A stretch of 24,820 bases of DNA from assembly GCA_947253995.1 (NCBI GenBank), contig CAMYBM010000007.1:1-24820 (forward strand), read 5' to 3'. Position 1 is the stretch's first letter. Each line of letters opens with the position of its first letter. The translations under genes were made by a program, and so were the position numbers. The notes under the pieces were generated by a model. That model was not told the origin of the DNA. It did no database searches and saw only the letters and a program-made list of their open reading frames with translations. This DNA is from an uncultured Candidatus Saccharibacteria bacterium. GTDB taxonomy: Bacteria > Patescibacteriota > Saccharimonadia > Saccharimonadales > Saccharimonadaceae. Of the stretch, positions 8,562-16,430 are shown one piece after another.

Positions 8562-8592
8562 TGTTTTTGCCAAGCATAAGCATTGCTGTTAG

Positions 8593-8621
8593 TTGCAATA
8601 TCGCTAAATATTTTATATAAT
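8593..8621 (+). promoter_or_regulatory. Promoter of tRNA-Leu
   Basis: TTGCAA at 8593-8598, 17-base spacer, TATAAT at 8616-8621. The predicted start near 8628 lies just before the mature 5' end at 8635. Confidence 0.8.
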
Positions 8622-8634
8622 AGCAGAAGATTTC

Positions 8635-8721
8635 GGGCGAATGGCGGAATTGGTAGACGCTACAGACTTAAAATCTGTTGATAGTAATATCGTGAGGGTT
8701 CAAGTCCCTCTTCGCCCACCA
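8635..8721 (+). tRNA. tRNA-Leu (anticodon UAA), CCA encoded
   Basis: The acceptor arm GGGCGAA at 8635-8641 pairs with TTCGCCC at 8711-8717. The D-arm GGCGGAATTGGTAGACGC is typical of leucine tRNAs. The anticodon stem ACAGA/TCTGT encloses loop CTTAAAA, with anticodon TAA at 8669-8671. A long class II variable arm is followed by the T-arm GAGGGTTCAAGTCCCTC. Discriminator A is at 8718 and CCA is encoded at 8719-8721. It has its own promoter and terminator and lies between convergent and divergent minus-strand genes. Confidence 0.97.
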
Positions 8722-8730
8722 AACTTATTT

Positions 8731-8753
8731 AGGAGCTCAATTGAGCTCCTTTT
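8731..8753 (+). terminator. Intrinsic terminator of tRNA-Leu
   Basis: A perfect 20-base palindrome at 8731-8750 (AGGAGCTCAA and its complement) is followed by TTTT on the plus strand. It also abuts the end of the convergent dus gene and may serve both directions. Confidence 0.85.
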
Positions 8754-9711
8754 ATAGTCCTGCGTTACTCAGAACGGCGCGCACTTCGTCAGTCGTATGG
8801 CAAGCGTAGGCCTGTTCACGCACTTTTGCTGCTCCGGCAAATCCCGTAAGGTAAATCTTAAAGAAGTGCTTCAGCGAATCAAAATTGCGGTTAAACTTTG
8901 CATTAATCACGCGATATCGGTCGTACTGATCTAGTTGGTAACGCAGCAACGCAACCAGCTCCTCAACCCCTGGTGTCTTACCTGCCACAAAACAAAACGG
9001 GTTAGTGAAGACGCCGCGACCAATCATCACACCGTCAATGCCGGGATGTTGCGACTTCAGCACCTTAGCTTCATCTAGATTTTTAACGTCACCGTTAATT
9101 GTAATCTTTGTCCGTGGAGCAAGCTGGTCGCGCAGTTCACAGATTTGATCAATCATCTCATAATGCGCTGCAACTTTACTCATTTCCTTACGTGTCCGCA
9201 AATGAACCGTCAAATTAGCCAAATCGCATTTGAGTAAAAAGCTAAGCCAAGGCTCATACTCGCTAACTTGTCTAACGCCAAGACGAGTCTTCACCGACAC
9301 TGGCAACCCGCCGCTCTTAGCTGCAACGATTAGCTGTTCAGCTACATCATAATTGCCAATTAATCCTGACCCGCCGCCAGACTTTACGACATTCTTTGCT
9401 GGACAGCCCATGTTGATATCAATACCAGCGAAGCCCATTTTTGCCAAATCGGCACTCATGACAGCAAAATTATCCGGCGACGTACCCCAAATCTGCGCGA
9501 CTAGAGGTGCCTCGCTTGGTTCATGCACCAATCTACCAGCCGTAGCAAGATTGCCGCGCGCGCTACAATAGCTTGCCGCATTTGTAAACTCAGTAAAGAA
9601 AACGTCCGGTCGGCCAGCCTTTGCGACGGTGCGACGAAACACAACATCAGTAACGTCCTCCATCGGAGCCAACACGGTAAACAACTCCGGCAAATTATCC
9701 CAAAAACTCAT
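8752..9711 (-). CDS. dus: tRNA-dihydrouridine synthase
   Basis: 319 residues, typical for the Dus family. FMN-barrel features are the N-terminal VLAPMEDVTDVVFR, the active-site Cys103 in INMGCPAKNVVKSGGGSGL, KTRLG, the HLRTR strand, ITINGDV and the phosphate-binding IGRGVFTNPF. Known reaction: NADPH-dependent reduction of specific uridines of tRNA to dihydrouridine. The exact target position cannot be read from sequence. The promoter TATAAT at 9720-9725 lies over the last codons of the preceding gene and ends eight bases before the ATG, so the transcript is probably leaderless or has a one- to two-base leader. Confidence 0.95.
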   Translation of the reverse strand: MSFWDNLPELFTVLAPMEDVTDVVFRRTVAKAGRPDVFFTEFTNAASYCSARGNLATAGRLVHEPSEAPLVAQIWGTSPDNFAVMSADLAKMGFAGIDINMGCPAKNVVKSGGGSGLIGNYDVAEQLIVAAKSGGLPVSVKTRLGVRQVSEYEPWLSFLLKCDLANLTVHLRTRKEMSKVAAHYEMIDQICELRDQLAPRTKITINGDVKNLDEAKVLKSQHPGIDGVMIGRGVFTNPFCFVAGKTPGVEELVALLRYQLDQYDRYRVINAKFNRNFDSLKHFFKIYLTGFAGAAKVREQAYACHTTDEVRAVLSNAGL

Positions 9712-9719
9712 CGGTTACT

Positions 9720-9725
9720 ATTATA
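9720..9725 (-). promoter_or_regulatory. -10 box of dus inside the 3' end of the upstream gene
   Basis: TATAAT ends eight bases before the dus ATG at 9711 and overlaps the stop codon of the CxxC membrane protein. No Shine-Dalgarno sequence is present. Confidence 0.7.
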
Positions 9726-10800
9726 CTCCATCACTGGCACCATCATAGCGTTTGCCATCACGAATAATGGTTGGGATTTTCTTAGTCTTGATCTGATTTT
9801 TCACTTTGTCTGCCGTCTGTGCCACCATGGTGTTCATTTCTGCCGAATCAACTAACTCAGCAATTGCTTTTATCTGACTGCCACTGTAGCCAAAATCGCT
9901 AAGCCATGATTGCAAAATAGCCGCAGCTTTAACTCTGTCGTATCCCAAATTAAAAGCAGTTTGGTAGTCCACTCCGTCAATATCTTTAGCTGTAAACATG
10001 CGCTCCAGCATCCGCCACAATGGTGGATGAACATCAGTAGTTGCAGGCTTAATTTTGGTAGTTGCCAATAGATAACGCACTACAATATCTGAATTAGCAA
10101 ACTTTGGTTTGTTGTCATCGCTAACTGCGTATGGTAGAGCAGTTACGTTATAACGTTCAAAGAAGCCATCAGCTCGATGTTTAAGAAAAGTCCGTTTGCA
10201 GACAATGCAACCAGGGTCAAAAATATATAACGCCACCGGCTTACCCTGCTGAAACTTATTGTAGTACGGTGGGTCAGGCAGAGCGTATTTCATCGCATCC
10301 CAATGCTGCATACGTGCTGGGATGGCGACAATAGCTTCGCCAAAATCGTTGAACCATTTAACAATCCATTCGCCAGGTTTGTGCCAAAAGTCAACAGGCT
10401 TGCTATCAATCGTACAAGCAGCTGATTTATTCAGAGAACACGCCGCTGGCTGCTCAATATCACAAGTACCATAAACGTACAACGCGACCAGAGACCGCGC
10501 CCCCACTAATACCGACCACACTGTAAGTACAATTATGAGCAAGGAACCAGCCTCAATTAAACCACTAAGCGGTTTTACCCAACTAGGGTGACTAAGCACG
10601 ACGCGCTTTAGCAGCCACGATTTAACATCATCCTTGAACGAGGAGTCACAAGCGCGCAAAGTCACGTGACGCGTAAAACAATACACCGACTGACGAAATA
10701 GCTTGACGATTTGCCTAGCCAGCTGCCGATTAAACAAACGTATAACCGGTACGGCTAGTAATGCCAAGCCCAAAACAACAAAAGCCGCAATACAAATCAT
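9721..10800 (-). CDS. Membrane protein with thioredoxin-like CxxC domain
   Basis: 359 residues. Two hydrophobic segments, at about 2-20 and 83-107, flank a short basic loop. After the second comes a segment with three cysteines (113, 121 and 129), then a thioredoxin-like domain with YIFDPGCIVCKRTF, active cysteines Cys198 and Cys201. A C-terminal helical region ends in a KKIPTIIRDGKRYDG strand that resembles the cis-Pro loop of DsbA/thioredoxin. The C-terminal domain therefore probably lies outside the cell and handles disulfides. It begins in a 4-base ATGA overlap with the cysteine-desulfurase-like gene before it, so the two are translationally coupled. The combination is unusual and no named family comes to mind. 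The fold is a fairly safe call; the role is not known. Confidence 0.8.
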   Translation of the reverse strand: MICIAAFVVLGLALLAVPVIRLFNRQLARQIVKLFRQSVYCFTRHVTLRACDSSFKDDVKSWLLKRVVLSHPSWVKPLSGLIEAGSLLIIVLTVWSVLVGARSLVALYVYGTCDIEQPAACSLNKSAACTIDSKPVDFWHKPGEWIVKWFNDFGEAIVAIPARMQHWDAMKYALPDPPYYNKFQQGKPVALYIFDPGCIVCKRTFLKHRADGFFERYNVTALPYAVSDDNKPKFANSDIVVRYLLATTKIKPATTDVHPPLWRMLERMFTAKDIDGVDYQTAFNLGYDRVKAAAILQSWLSDFGYSGSQIKAIAELVDSAEMNTMVAQTADKVKNQIKTKKIPTIIRDGKRYDGASDGV

Positions 10801-11987
10801 TTTAATAGCTCCCGCATAGTAGACAATAATCGATCAACGTCCGACGCTCGATTGTGCATACCGAAGGAGAGCCGCACCAATGGTGGGTATTTTTTGACGT
10901 GCTTGAGATAGTAATGTACGCAAAAATATCCGCTACGTGCCATAATGCCATGTTGCGAGAGCGCCTTAGCAATAAAATGACTGTCAAAATTATTGTGATA
11001 GAACGATAGCGTTGGCGTCGGCTGCTGATTGATTAGCGTAATATTTGGTGCAGTCTTGAGTGCATCAAAAACTTTTGTAGCATACTGCATTGTTTTCGCC
11101 TGAGACTCTGATTGCTCCATCCACTTCAAAGCTGCACCAAGTCCAATAATTTCAGCATATAGCTGTAAGCCAGGTTCAAAAGCTGTATGCGCATGGGATT
11201 TATTCTTCGCGGACAATTGGCAGCTATCTTGCAGTACATCATCAACCATACCGCCACCAACAAAGCTAATCTGCATCTGATCAAGTAGACTACGTCGCAC
11301 TACCAAAACACCCAAGCTCGGCCCATACATTTTATGTGCCGAGAAGCAGATTGCATCCGCCGGTACAGCCTGAAGCAGTTTACAGTAATGTGCCATAACC
11401 TGTGCAGCATCAATGATAACAATTCCACCCGATGCATGCACTCGCTTAACTAGCTCCTTAACATTGGACAAAGTGCGGCAATCAATGTTAGATACGGCGT
11501 TCATTATCACAATCGCTCGATCAAAATCAACCTTATCAAGATCAACTGATCCATCCGCATTGCGACTCACAACAATTCGCGGTAAACCGCTACGGTGTGC
11601 CAATGACATAGTCGAAAGAAATACTGAGTTATGCTCAATGTCACTTGTAATAATTTGACGAAAATGCGATGTATCAAGTTGACTCTCAAGTAAGTTTAGA
11701 CCATAAGTTGTGTTAAGCGTAAAACTAACAAAATAGTCACGCGATGATAACTTTAATCGTTTAAGAATAGCCGCACGCACGTCATTCACTGCAGCGTCAA
11801 CCTTAAGCCCCCAATCGTAGCGAACACGCTCACCGCACGAGTTGTACTCTTGATAATATTGGTTAACCGCATCAATCACTAATCGAGGACGTAAGCTTTG
11901 GCAAGCAGAATCCAAATACACCGCCGACTGCGGTAAATAATCAAAGCCATCTGCTGGATCGTGCGCTAAATGTTCAAACAAAATCAT
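10797..11987 (-). CDS. Class V aminotransferase / cysteine-desulfurase-like PLP enzyme
   Basis: 396 residues. The pattern is of the SufS/CsdA group: VYLDSACQSLRP at the N-terminus, Asp-His region TSDIEHNS, IIDAAQ strand, PLP lysine Lys219 in SAHKMYGPSLG, and RSGYFCVHYY near the C-terminus. Cys356 in that last motif lies where SufS-type enzymes carry the persulfide-forming cysteine. Known reaction of that group: L-cysteine to L-alanine with transfer of sulfur. No suf or isc scaffold genes are nearby, so another class V activity is possible. It is coupled by ATGA overlap to the CxxC membrane protein. Start choice is uncertain: AAGGAG directly touches the ATG at 11987, while the TTG at codon 3 has a normal six-base spacing. 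Confidence 0.88.
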   Translation of the reverse strand: MILFEHLAHDPADGFDYLPQSAVYLDSACQSLRPRLVIDAVNQYYQEYNSCGERVRYDWGLKVDAAVNDVRAAILKRLKLSSRDYFVSFTLNTTYGLNLLESQLDTSHFRQIITSDIEHNSVFLSTMSLAHRSGLPRIVVSRNADGSVDLDKVDFDRAIVIMNAVSNIDCRTLSNVKELVKRVHASGGIVIIDAAQVMAHYCKLLQAVPADAICFSAHKMYGPSLGVLVVRRSLLDQMQISFVGGGMVDDVLQDSCQLSAKNKSHAHTAFEPGLQLYAEIIGLGAALKWMEQSESQAKTMQYATKVFDALKTAPNITLINQQPTPTLSFYHNNFDSHFIAKALSQHGIMARSGYFCVHYYLKHVKKYPPLVRLSFGMHNRASDVDRLLSTMRELLK

Positions 11988-12005
11988 CTCCTTAATACTT
12001 TATTT

Positions 12006-12014
12006 ATTATAACA
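12006..12014 (-). promoter_or_regulatory. Extended -10 promoter of the class V aminotransferase operon
   Basis: Minus strand TGTTATAAT, ending 18 bases before the ATG, gives a leader of about ten bases that contains AAGGAG. Confidence 0.65.
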
Positions 12015-12020
12015 CAAGCT

Positions 12021-12053
12021 AAAACACCCCAGCCATTACAGTTGGGGTGTTTT
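12021..12053 (-). terminator. Intrinsic terminator of the str operon (after fusA)
   Basis: An 11-bp perfect stem (12021-12031 with 12043-12053) with an 11-base loop; on the minus strand the stem closes in TTTT. It lies 16 bp past the fusA stop, and its symmetric A/T ends could also let it work from the other side. Confidence 0.88.
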
Positions 12054-12069
12054 TAGTATTTGAGCTTAA

Positions 12070-14154
12070 CTATTTGTTGCGCTCTTCAATGATCTTTTGG
12101 GCTACGTTGTTCGGCACTTCTTCGTACTTATCAAGCTCCATTGATGAAGCCGCACGACCTTGCGACATCGAACGCAAGTCAGTTGTGTAACCAAACAATT
12201 CACCAAGCGGTGCATAGCCAACGATCTGCTTAGCACCACCCATCAGATCCGACATTGACTCGACGCGACCGCGCCGTGAGTTTAAGTCACCAATGACGTC
12301 ACCCATGAACTCTTCAGGTGTAACAATATTAAGCTTCATCACTGGCTCAAGTAGCACTGGCTTAGCCTGCTTGATACCATCGCGCGTTGCCAAAGCACCC
12401 GCCATCTTAAATGCCATTTCCGAAGAGTCAACTTCGTGGTAAGAACCATCATATAGCGTCGCTTTAACGTCAACTACCGGATAACCAGCAATTACGCCGC
12501 CATCCAATGTTTCAATTACGCCAGCTTTAACTGCCGGACGATATTCTTGTGGCACAACGCCGCCCTTAATTTGGTCAATGAACTCAAAGCCTTTACCTGC
12601 TTCATTTGGTTCATATTTAATCCAAACGTCACCGTACTGACCACGACCACCAGACTGCTTGATGTATTTGCCTTGCACCTCTGATGTACCACGAATCGTT
12701 TCACGGTAGGCGACCTGTGGCTTACCAGTATTGGCTTCAACCTTAAATTCGCGACGCAAACGATCAACGATAATCTCAAGGTGAAGCTCACCCATACCGG
12801 AAATAATCGTTTGGCCAGTTTCCTCATCAGTATGAACGCGGAAGGTTGGGTCCTCTTCAGCCAAACGCTGCAGACCAATTGCCATTTTCTCTTGGTCGGC
12901 TTTGGTCTTCGGCTCAACCGCAATAGACACTGGTGGCTCAACGAAATCAATTGATTCCAAATGAATCGGATGAGCGGAATCACACAATGTATTACCAGTA
13001 GTTGTATGCTTTAAGCCAATGACTGCAGCAATATCGCCAGCTTTAACTTCTTTGATTTCATCACGTTTATCCGCGAACATTCGGACGATACGGCCAATTC
13101 GCTCCTTCTCGCCAGTGTTACTATTCAAAACATACGAACCAGATTCAAGCACGCCTGAATAGACACGCACGTAAATCAGCTTACCCACAAATGGGTCTGT
13201 TGCGACCTTAAAGGCTAGAACAGACAAAGGCTCCTTTTCATCAGGTTTGCGGTCAACTTCCTCGCCTGTCTTTGGATCAGTGCCCTTAATATTTGGGGTA
13301 TCGGCTGGTGACGGCAAATAATCAACTACCAAATCAAGCAGTTTCTCTACGATTACGCCACGGCCATCACCACCGGTCACTAGGTAGAAGTCGCCATTCA
13401 CTACAAGCTTACGCAAGCAACGCACCAACTCTTCTTGGGTAATGGAGTCCTCGCCATCAGCTAGGTAACGCTCAAATAGTGCGTCATCAGCCTCAACCGC
13501 CTTTTCAACTAGTTTTGTACGATATTCTTTAGCCTTCTCAACCATATCGGCCGGGATCTCGCCTTCAACCAATTTATGGTCATTGAATTCCTTGTAGGTG
13601 TAGGCCTTCATGTTAATCAAATCAACCACACCATTGACTGTTTTTTCAAAGCCAATTGGAAGATGTACCGGCAAAGCATTCTTGCTTAAACGATTATGAA
13701 CTGACTCAAGTGACTTATAGAAATCACCGCCGATTTGGTTAATCTTGTTGATGAAAATCAAACGCGGCACACCGTACTTGTTGGCTTGGCGCCACACAGT
13801 TTCAGTCTGAGCTTCTACACCCATTTTGCCGTCAAGTACACAAACCGCACCGTCAAGCACGCGCAACGAGCGCTCTACTTCAGCGGTAAAGTCAATATGC
13901 CCTGGTGTATCAATGATATTGATGTGACAACCTTCCCAGTAACACGTAACAGCCGCACTAGCGATGGTAATACCACGCTCACGCTCCTGCTCCATAAAGT
14001 CGGTCGTAGTATCGCCTTCATGTACTTCACCGATTTTATGCACTAGACCAGTACGGTATAGAATACCCTCGGTGGTAGTAGTTTTACCCGCGTCAATGTG
14101 GGCAATAATACCGATGTTACGAAAATTCTCCATCGGAATTTTTTGTTCTGCCAT
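12070..14154 (-). CDS. fusA: Translation elongation factor G
   Basis: 694 residues, full length. The GTPase domain has the P-loop AHIDAGKTT, switch region RGITI with TIASAA, DTPGHIDF and NKIN. Domain II onward is typical, including GMGELHLEIIVDRL and the domain IV segment GGVVPQEYRPAV. Known role: GTP-driven translocation of tRNA and mRNA on the ribosome, and ribosome recycling. A clear AAAGGA ribosome binding site precedes the ATG, and it lies 25 bp after rpsG as the last gene of the operon. EF-Tu does not follow; the terminator does. The fourth base-binding residue of the GTPase reads NKIN, where NKMD or NKID is usual, a mild oddity. Confidence 0.98.
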   Translation of the reverse strand: MAEQKIPMENFRNIGIIAHIDAGKTTTTEGILYRTGLVHKIGEVHEGDTTTDFMEQERERGITIASAAVTCYWEGCHINIIDTPGHIDFTAEVERSLRVLDGAVCVLDGKMGVEAQTETVWRQANKYGVPRLIFINKINQIGGDFYKSLESVHNRLSKNALPVHLPIGFEKTVNGVVDLINMKAYTYKEFNDHKLVEGEIPADMVEKAKEYRTKLVEKAVEADDALFERYLADGEDSITQEELVRCLRKLVVNGDFYLVTGGDGRGVIVEKLLDLVVDYLPSPADTPNIKGTDPKTGEEVDRKPDEKEPLSVLAFKVATDPFVGKLIYVRVYSGVLESGSYVLNSNTGEKERIGRIVRMFADKRDEIKEVKAGDIAAVIGLKHTTTGNTLCDSAHPIHLESIDFVEPPVSIAVEPKTKADQEKMAIGLQRLAEEDPTFRVHTDEETGQTIISGMGELHLEIIVDRLRREFKVEANTGKPQVAYRETIRGTSEVQGKYIKQSGGRGQYGDVWIKYEPNEAGKGFEFIDQIKGGVVPQEYRPAVKAGVIETLDGGVIAGYPVVDVKATLYDGSYHEVDSSEMAFKMAGALATRDGIKQAKPVLLEPVMKLNIVTPEEFMGDVIGDLNSRRGRVESMSDLMGGAKQIVGYAPLGELFGYTTDLRSMSQGRAASSMELDKYEEVPNNVAQKIIEERNK

Positions 14155-14179
14155 TAAAATCCTTTCGTTTCGTTAGTTA

Positions 14180-14659
14180 TTAAACGCGAGCAAAGTGTGC
14201 GAACGCGCGGTTAGCTTCAGCCATACGATGAGTGTCTTCCTTCTTCTTGAAGGCAGCACCAGTTTGATTAACAGCATCAACCATCTCAGCAGCCAAGCGT
14301 TCAGCGTAAGGCATACCCTTGCGCGCTCGAGCTGATTGAACTAACCACATAAAGGCAAAATGCTCTTGACGACGCCCCTTAATTGGAAATGGAATTTGAT
14401 AGTTGGCGCCGCCAACCCGACGGCTTTTAACCTCATACTCTGGCGAAACATTCTTCAGTGCAGTTTCAAGTACTTCTAACGGGTTTTCGCTTTTTAACTT
14501 TTTAGCAGCAATCTCCAAAGCGGTATAGACCATGCGCTCAGCGGCCAACTTCTTACCGTTTAGCATTGACTTATTAATTAAACGCTGTACTAATACGCTG
14601 TTGTATTTACGATCAGGATTAATACGACGAGCTAGAGACTTAGTTGTCTTACGCGGCAT
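14180..14659 (-). CDS. rpsG: 30S ribosomal protein S7
   Basis: 159 residues, near the usual length. Recognisable segments are the N-terminal PRKTTKSLARRINPDRKYNSVLVQR region, the RRVGGANYQIPFPIKGRRQ loop and a C-terminal HRMAEANRAFAHF helix. It binds 16S rRNA and nucleates the 30S head. AAGGAG precedes the ATG, and it starts three bases after the S12 stop codon. In other bacteria S7 represses its own operon; nothing here proves that. Confidence 0.98.
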   Translation of the reverse strand: MPRKTTKSLARRINPDRKYNSVLVQRLINKSMLNGKKLAAERMVYTALEIAAKKLKSENPLEVLETALKNVSPEYEVKSRRVGGANYQIPFPIKGRRQEHFAFMWLVQSARARKGMPYAERLAAEMVDAVNQTGAAFKKKEDTHRMAEANRAFAHFARV

Positions 14660-14661
14660 GA

Positions 14662-15075
14662 TTATTTGTCTCCTTTCTTAGCACCATATTTACTACGGCC
14701 ACGCTTGCGACCATCAACGCCTTGAAGGTCAAGCGCACCGCGCACGATGTGATAGCGAACACCAGGGAGATCAGGGACACGGCCACCACGTACTAAAACG
14801 ACAGCGTGTTCCTGTAAATTATGTTTTTCGCCACCAATATAAGCCCAAACTTCCTGACCGTTAGTCAAGCGAACGCGCGCAACCTTACGCATGGCTGAGT
14901 TCGGCTTTTTTGGCGTCTTAGTAGTAACTTTAATGCAAACACCCCGCTTTAGTGGTGAATCTTGCTGATAAACCCTAGTTTTTAGAGTGTTTTGAATCGT
15001 CTGCAAAGCAGGTGACTTCGATTTCTTAGTGGCGCGCTTGCGTGGCTTGCGCACTAATTGATTAATTGTAGGCAT
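14662..15075 (-). CDS. rpsL: 30S ribosomal protein S12
   Basis: 137 residues. MPTINQLVRKPR at the start, the TKTPKKPNSAMRKVARVRL loop, GRVPDLPGVRYHIVRGALD, and a basic tail are all diagnostic. It sits at the decoding centre. The lysines of the TPKKPNSA and GRVPDLPG loops, where streptomycin resistance changes occur in other bacteria, look like wild type in the first and are Arg-Val-Pro in the second. GAGGAG is the ribosome binding site. First gene of rpsL-rpsG-fusA. Confidence 0.98.
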   Translation of the reverse strand: MPTINQLVRKPRKRATKKSKSPALQTIQNTLKTRVYQQDSPLKRGVCIKVTTKTPKKPNSAMRKVARVRLTNGQEVWAYIGGEKHNLQEHAVVLVRGGRVPDLPGVRYHIVRGALDLQGVDGRKRGRSKYGAKKGDK

Positions 15076-15185
15076 CTGACTCCTCTATAAATTAGCTAAT
15101 ATTAAGCAATTGCTTCTTCATCTCAGCACAGACAAGAAACGTGAAACTCAACTGATATTCTAGCATAGTTCGAACGCTTATGCAA
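15076..15185 (-). promoter_or_regulatory. str operon promoter and leader
   Basis: Minus-strand TTGCAT at 15180-15185, 17-base spacer, then TGC-extended TAGAAT at 15157-15162, predicting a leader of about 75 bases. The leader contains two short palindromes: AAGCAATTGCTT at 15104-15115 and ATTAGCTAAT at 15091-15100. They may form hairpins, but no known S7-type operator is recognised. Confidence 0.6.
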
Positions 15186-15198
15186 TACACTAAACATC

Positions 15199-15216
15199 AA
15201 AAGACCCGACCGAGTC
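15199..15216 (-). terminator. Weak candidate terminator after dprA
   Basis: A five-pair stem (GACTC with GGGTC, one G-T pair) with a four-base loop and then TTTT on the minus strand, 26 bp past the dprA stop. Short stem, so uncertain. Confidence 0.4.
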
Positions 15217-15241
15217 AGAGTAAAAACTAAGCTACGCCCAA

Positions 15242-16105
15242 CTAGCAAACTGTCCAGTGATTGTTTCCTAATGGTTGAATATAAGCGTTCAATTCAAGCA
15301 TTGTCAGCTCTGCTGCTAGCGCCTGTGGGGTAAGGTTCAATCTTTGACACAATTGGTCGCCATCAGTAACTCCAGACAGAATTAAGTCATATACTTGCTG
15401 CCCAACTGGTGAATTATAGCGGATTTTAGTACCAACTTTATTTGAATCATGCAATGTAATGCCCAACTTATCAAGAACGTCATGGCTAGACAAAACTGGC
15501 GTGGCCCCTTGCGCAATCAAGCGATTACACCCAACTGAGAGCGGCGATGTTACATTGCCCGGTACAGCCATTAGCTCCTTACCCTGCTCTAAGGCATGCA
15601 TTGCCGTATTTAATGTGCCTGAACGCTCTCCAGCTTCAACTACGACTACGACATCAGCCAATGCGCTAATCAACCGATTGCGCTGCAAGAATTGATACCC
15701 TCGCACTGGCGTATCTGGAGCATATTCACTAATAATTAATCCCCCAGACTTAACAATATCTTCAGCCAATCGGATGTTAGTACGCGGATGAGGATTTGCT
15801 AAGCCGTTGCCAATCACCGCTATCGTTCTTCCGCCAGCAGCCAATGCCGCCTGATGCGCTAAAGCATCATGACCTAAAGCTAGACCGCTAACAATGATCA
15901 CACCAGCCTCAACCAAAACACTGACTAGCCGCGCGCTAATTGCTCGACCATAGGCCGTTGGCTTACGTGATCCAACCACGGCTACAGTTGGCAGAACTGG
16001 TTGCAACTTTCCAACATACCACAGCATTTTTGCTGGCTTGTCAATCGCAGCTATACGCTGTAGTAATTTATCTTCTTGTGGTAATATTTGTTTGATATTT
16101 TGCAT
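15242..16105 (-). CDS. dprA: DNA-processing protein DprA
   Basis: 287 residues. The Rossmann-like DprA core shows AVVGSRKPTAYGR, VSGLALGHDALAHQAALAAGG, TIAVIGNG, FLQRNRLISALAD and VVVVEAGERSGTLNTA. A C-terminal winged-helix-like part (about 225-287) follows. Known role: DprA protects incoming single-stranded DNA and loads RecA in natural transformation. Its presence supports DNA uptake ability, but other competence genes are not in the window. The ATG at 16105 has no Shine-Dalgarno sequence and no clear -10 at leaderless distance (only a weak TAGATA). The promoter between dprA and the plus-strand RNA diverges from it. Confidence 0.95.
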   Translation of the reverse strand: MQNIKQILPQEDKLLQRIAAIDKPAKMLWYVGKLQPVLPTVAVVGSRKPTAYGRAISARLVSVLVEAGVIIVSGLALGHDALAHQAALAAGGRTIAVIGNGLANPHPRTNIRLAEDIVKSGGLIISEYAPDTPVRGYQFLQRNRLISALADVVVVVEAGERSGTLNTAMHALEQGKELMAVPGNVTSPLSVGCNRLIAQGATPVLSSHDVLDKLGITLHDSNKVGTKIRYNSPVGQQVYDLILSGVTDGDQLCQRLNLTPQALAAELTMLELNAYIQPLGNNHWTVC

Positions 16106-16122
16106 AATTTGTATCTAAATAG

Positions 16123-16151
16123 TTGACAAAATAAAAAAATAGTGATAATAT
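16123..16151 (+). promoter_or_regulatory. Near-consensus promoter of the structured RNA
   Basis: TTGACA at 16123-16128 (perfect -35), 17-base spacer, TAATAT at 16146-16151. The start is expected near 16158. It is one of the two best promoters in the window and has no protein gene behind it. Confidence 0.9.
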
Positions 16152-16157
16152 TAGGAT

Positions 16158-16430
16158 GTTATCGGGTTACTTAGGTAATTCGAGAGCACCTTATACCCCC
16201 TATTTTAACACAAATGGTGTTAGGCTACGCGCAGATGGGAAGTTTCACCCTCCACTTTTCAAATTAGAAATCGGCGCGTATCTAACCCTCTTGACCGGCG
16301 GACCCCGCGAACGTGTGAGGTGGGTCACGCTTGCAGCAATGCTACCTATCAAACGGGGTGTCGAGAGGTCTTAAAACCCGCTAGATTGTAACTATGCCCA
16401 CCCTTGTTACAACTGGCGGGTTTTAAGTTT
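16158..16430 (+). ncRNA. Structured non-coding RNA of unrecognised class, about 270 nt
   Basis: The segment from the promoter to the pth stop codon holds no credible gene but many perfect helices. They are TTAC/GTAA at 16167-16178; TAACAC/GTGTTA at 16206-16222; TACGCGC/GCGCGTA at 16226-16232 with 16274-16280; and GTGTGA/TCACGC at 16313-16330. A long-range closing helix joins ACCT 16188-16191 with AGGT 16366-16369, and ACCCC 16195-16199 with GGGGT 16355-16359. A long 3' hairpin spans 16370-16427. The six-base loop GGTGGG (16319-16324) is fully complementary to CCCACC (16397-16402) in the 3' hairpin loop. I see none of the signatures of RNase P RNA, tmRNA, SRP RNA or 6S RNA. It may be a known class such as raiA that I cannot confirm by eye. 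A 72-codon reading frame from 16156 starts upstream of the expected transcript start. Confidence 0.75.
16370..16427 (+). terminator. Long 3' hairpin of the RNA, possible terminator shared with pth
   Basis: A 12-bp perfect outer stem (16370-16381 with 16416-16427), a 7-bp inner stem TTGTAAC/GTTACAA (16386-16392 with 16406-16412) and a 13-base loop. TTTT lies inside the outer stem and TTT follows after AAG, so termination is plausible in either direction. The pth stop codon is within the right arm. Confidence 0.65.

Noticed and set aside
16156..16374. 72-codon open frame on the plus strand over the structured RNA
   Set aside because: Its ATG lies only four bases after the -10 box and so before the expected transcript start. 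There is no ribosome binding site, and the frame runs through all the paired stems.
16158..16430. RNase P RNA, tmRNA, SRP RNA or 6S RNA
   Set aside because: None of the conserved sequence signatures of these RNAs is present: no GAGGAAAGTCC-type core, no tRNA-like TTCGAATCC end, no GGAAGCAGC apical motif and no single long rod.
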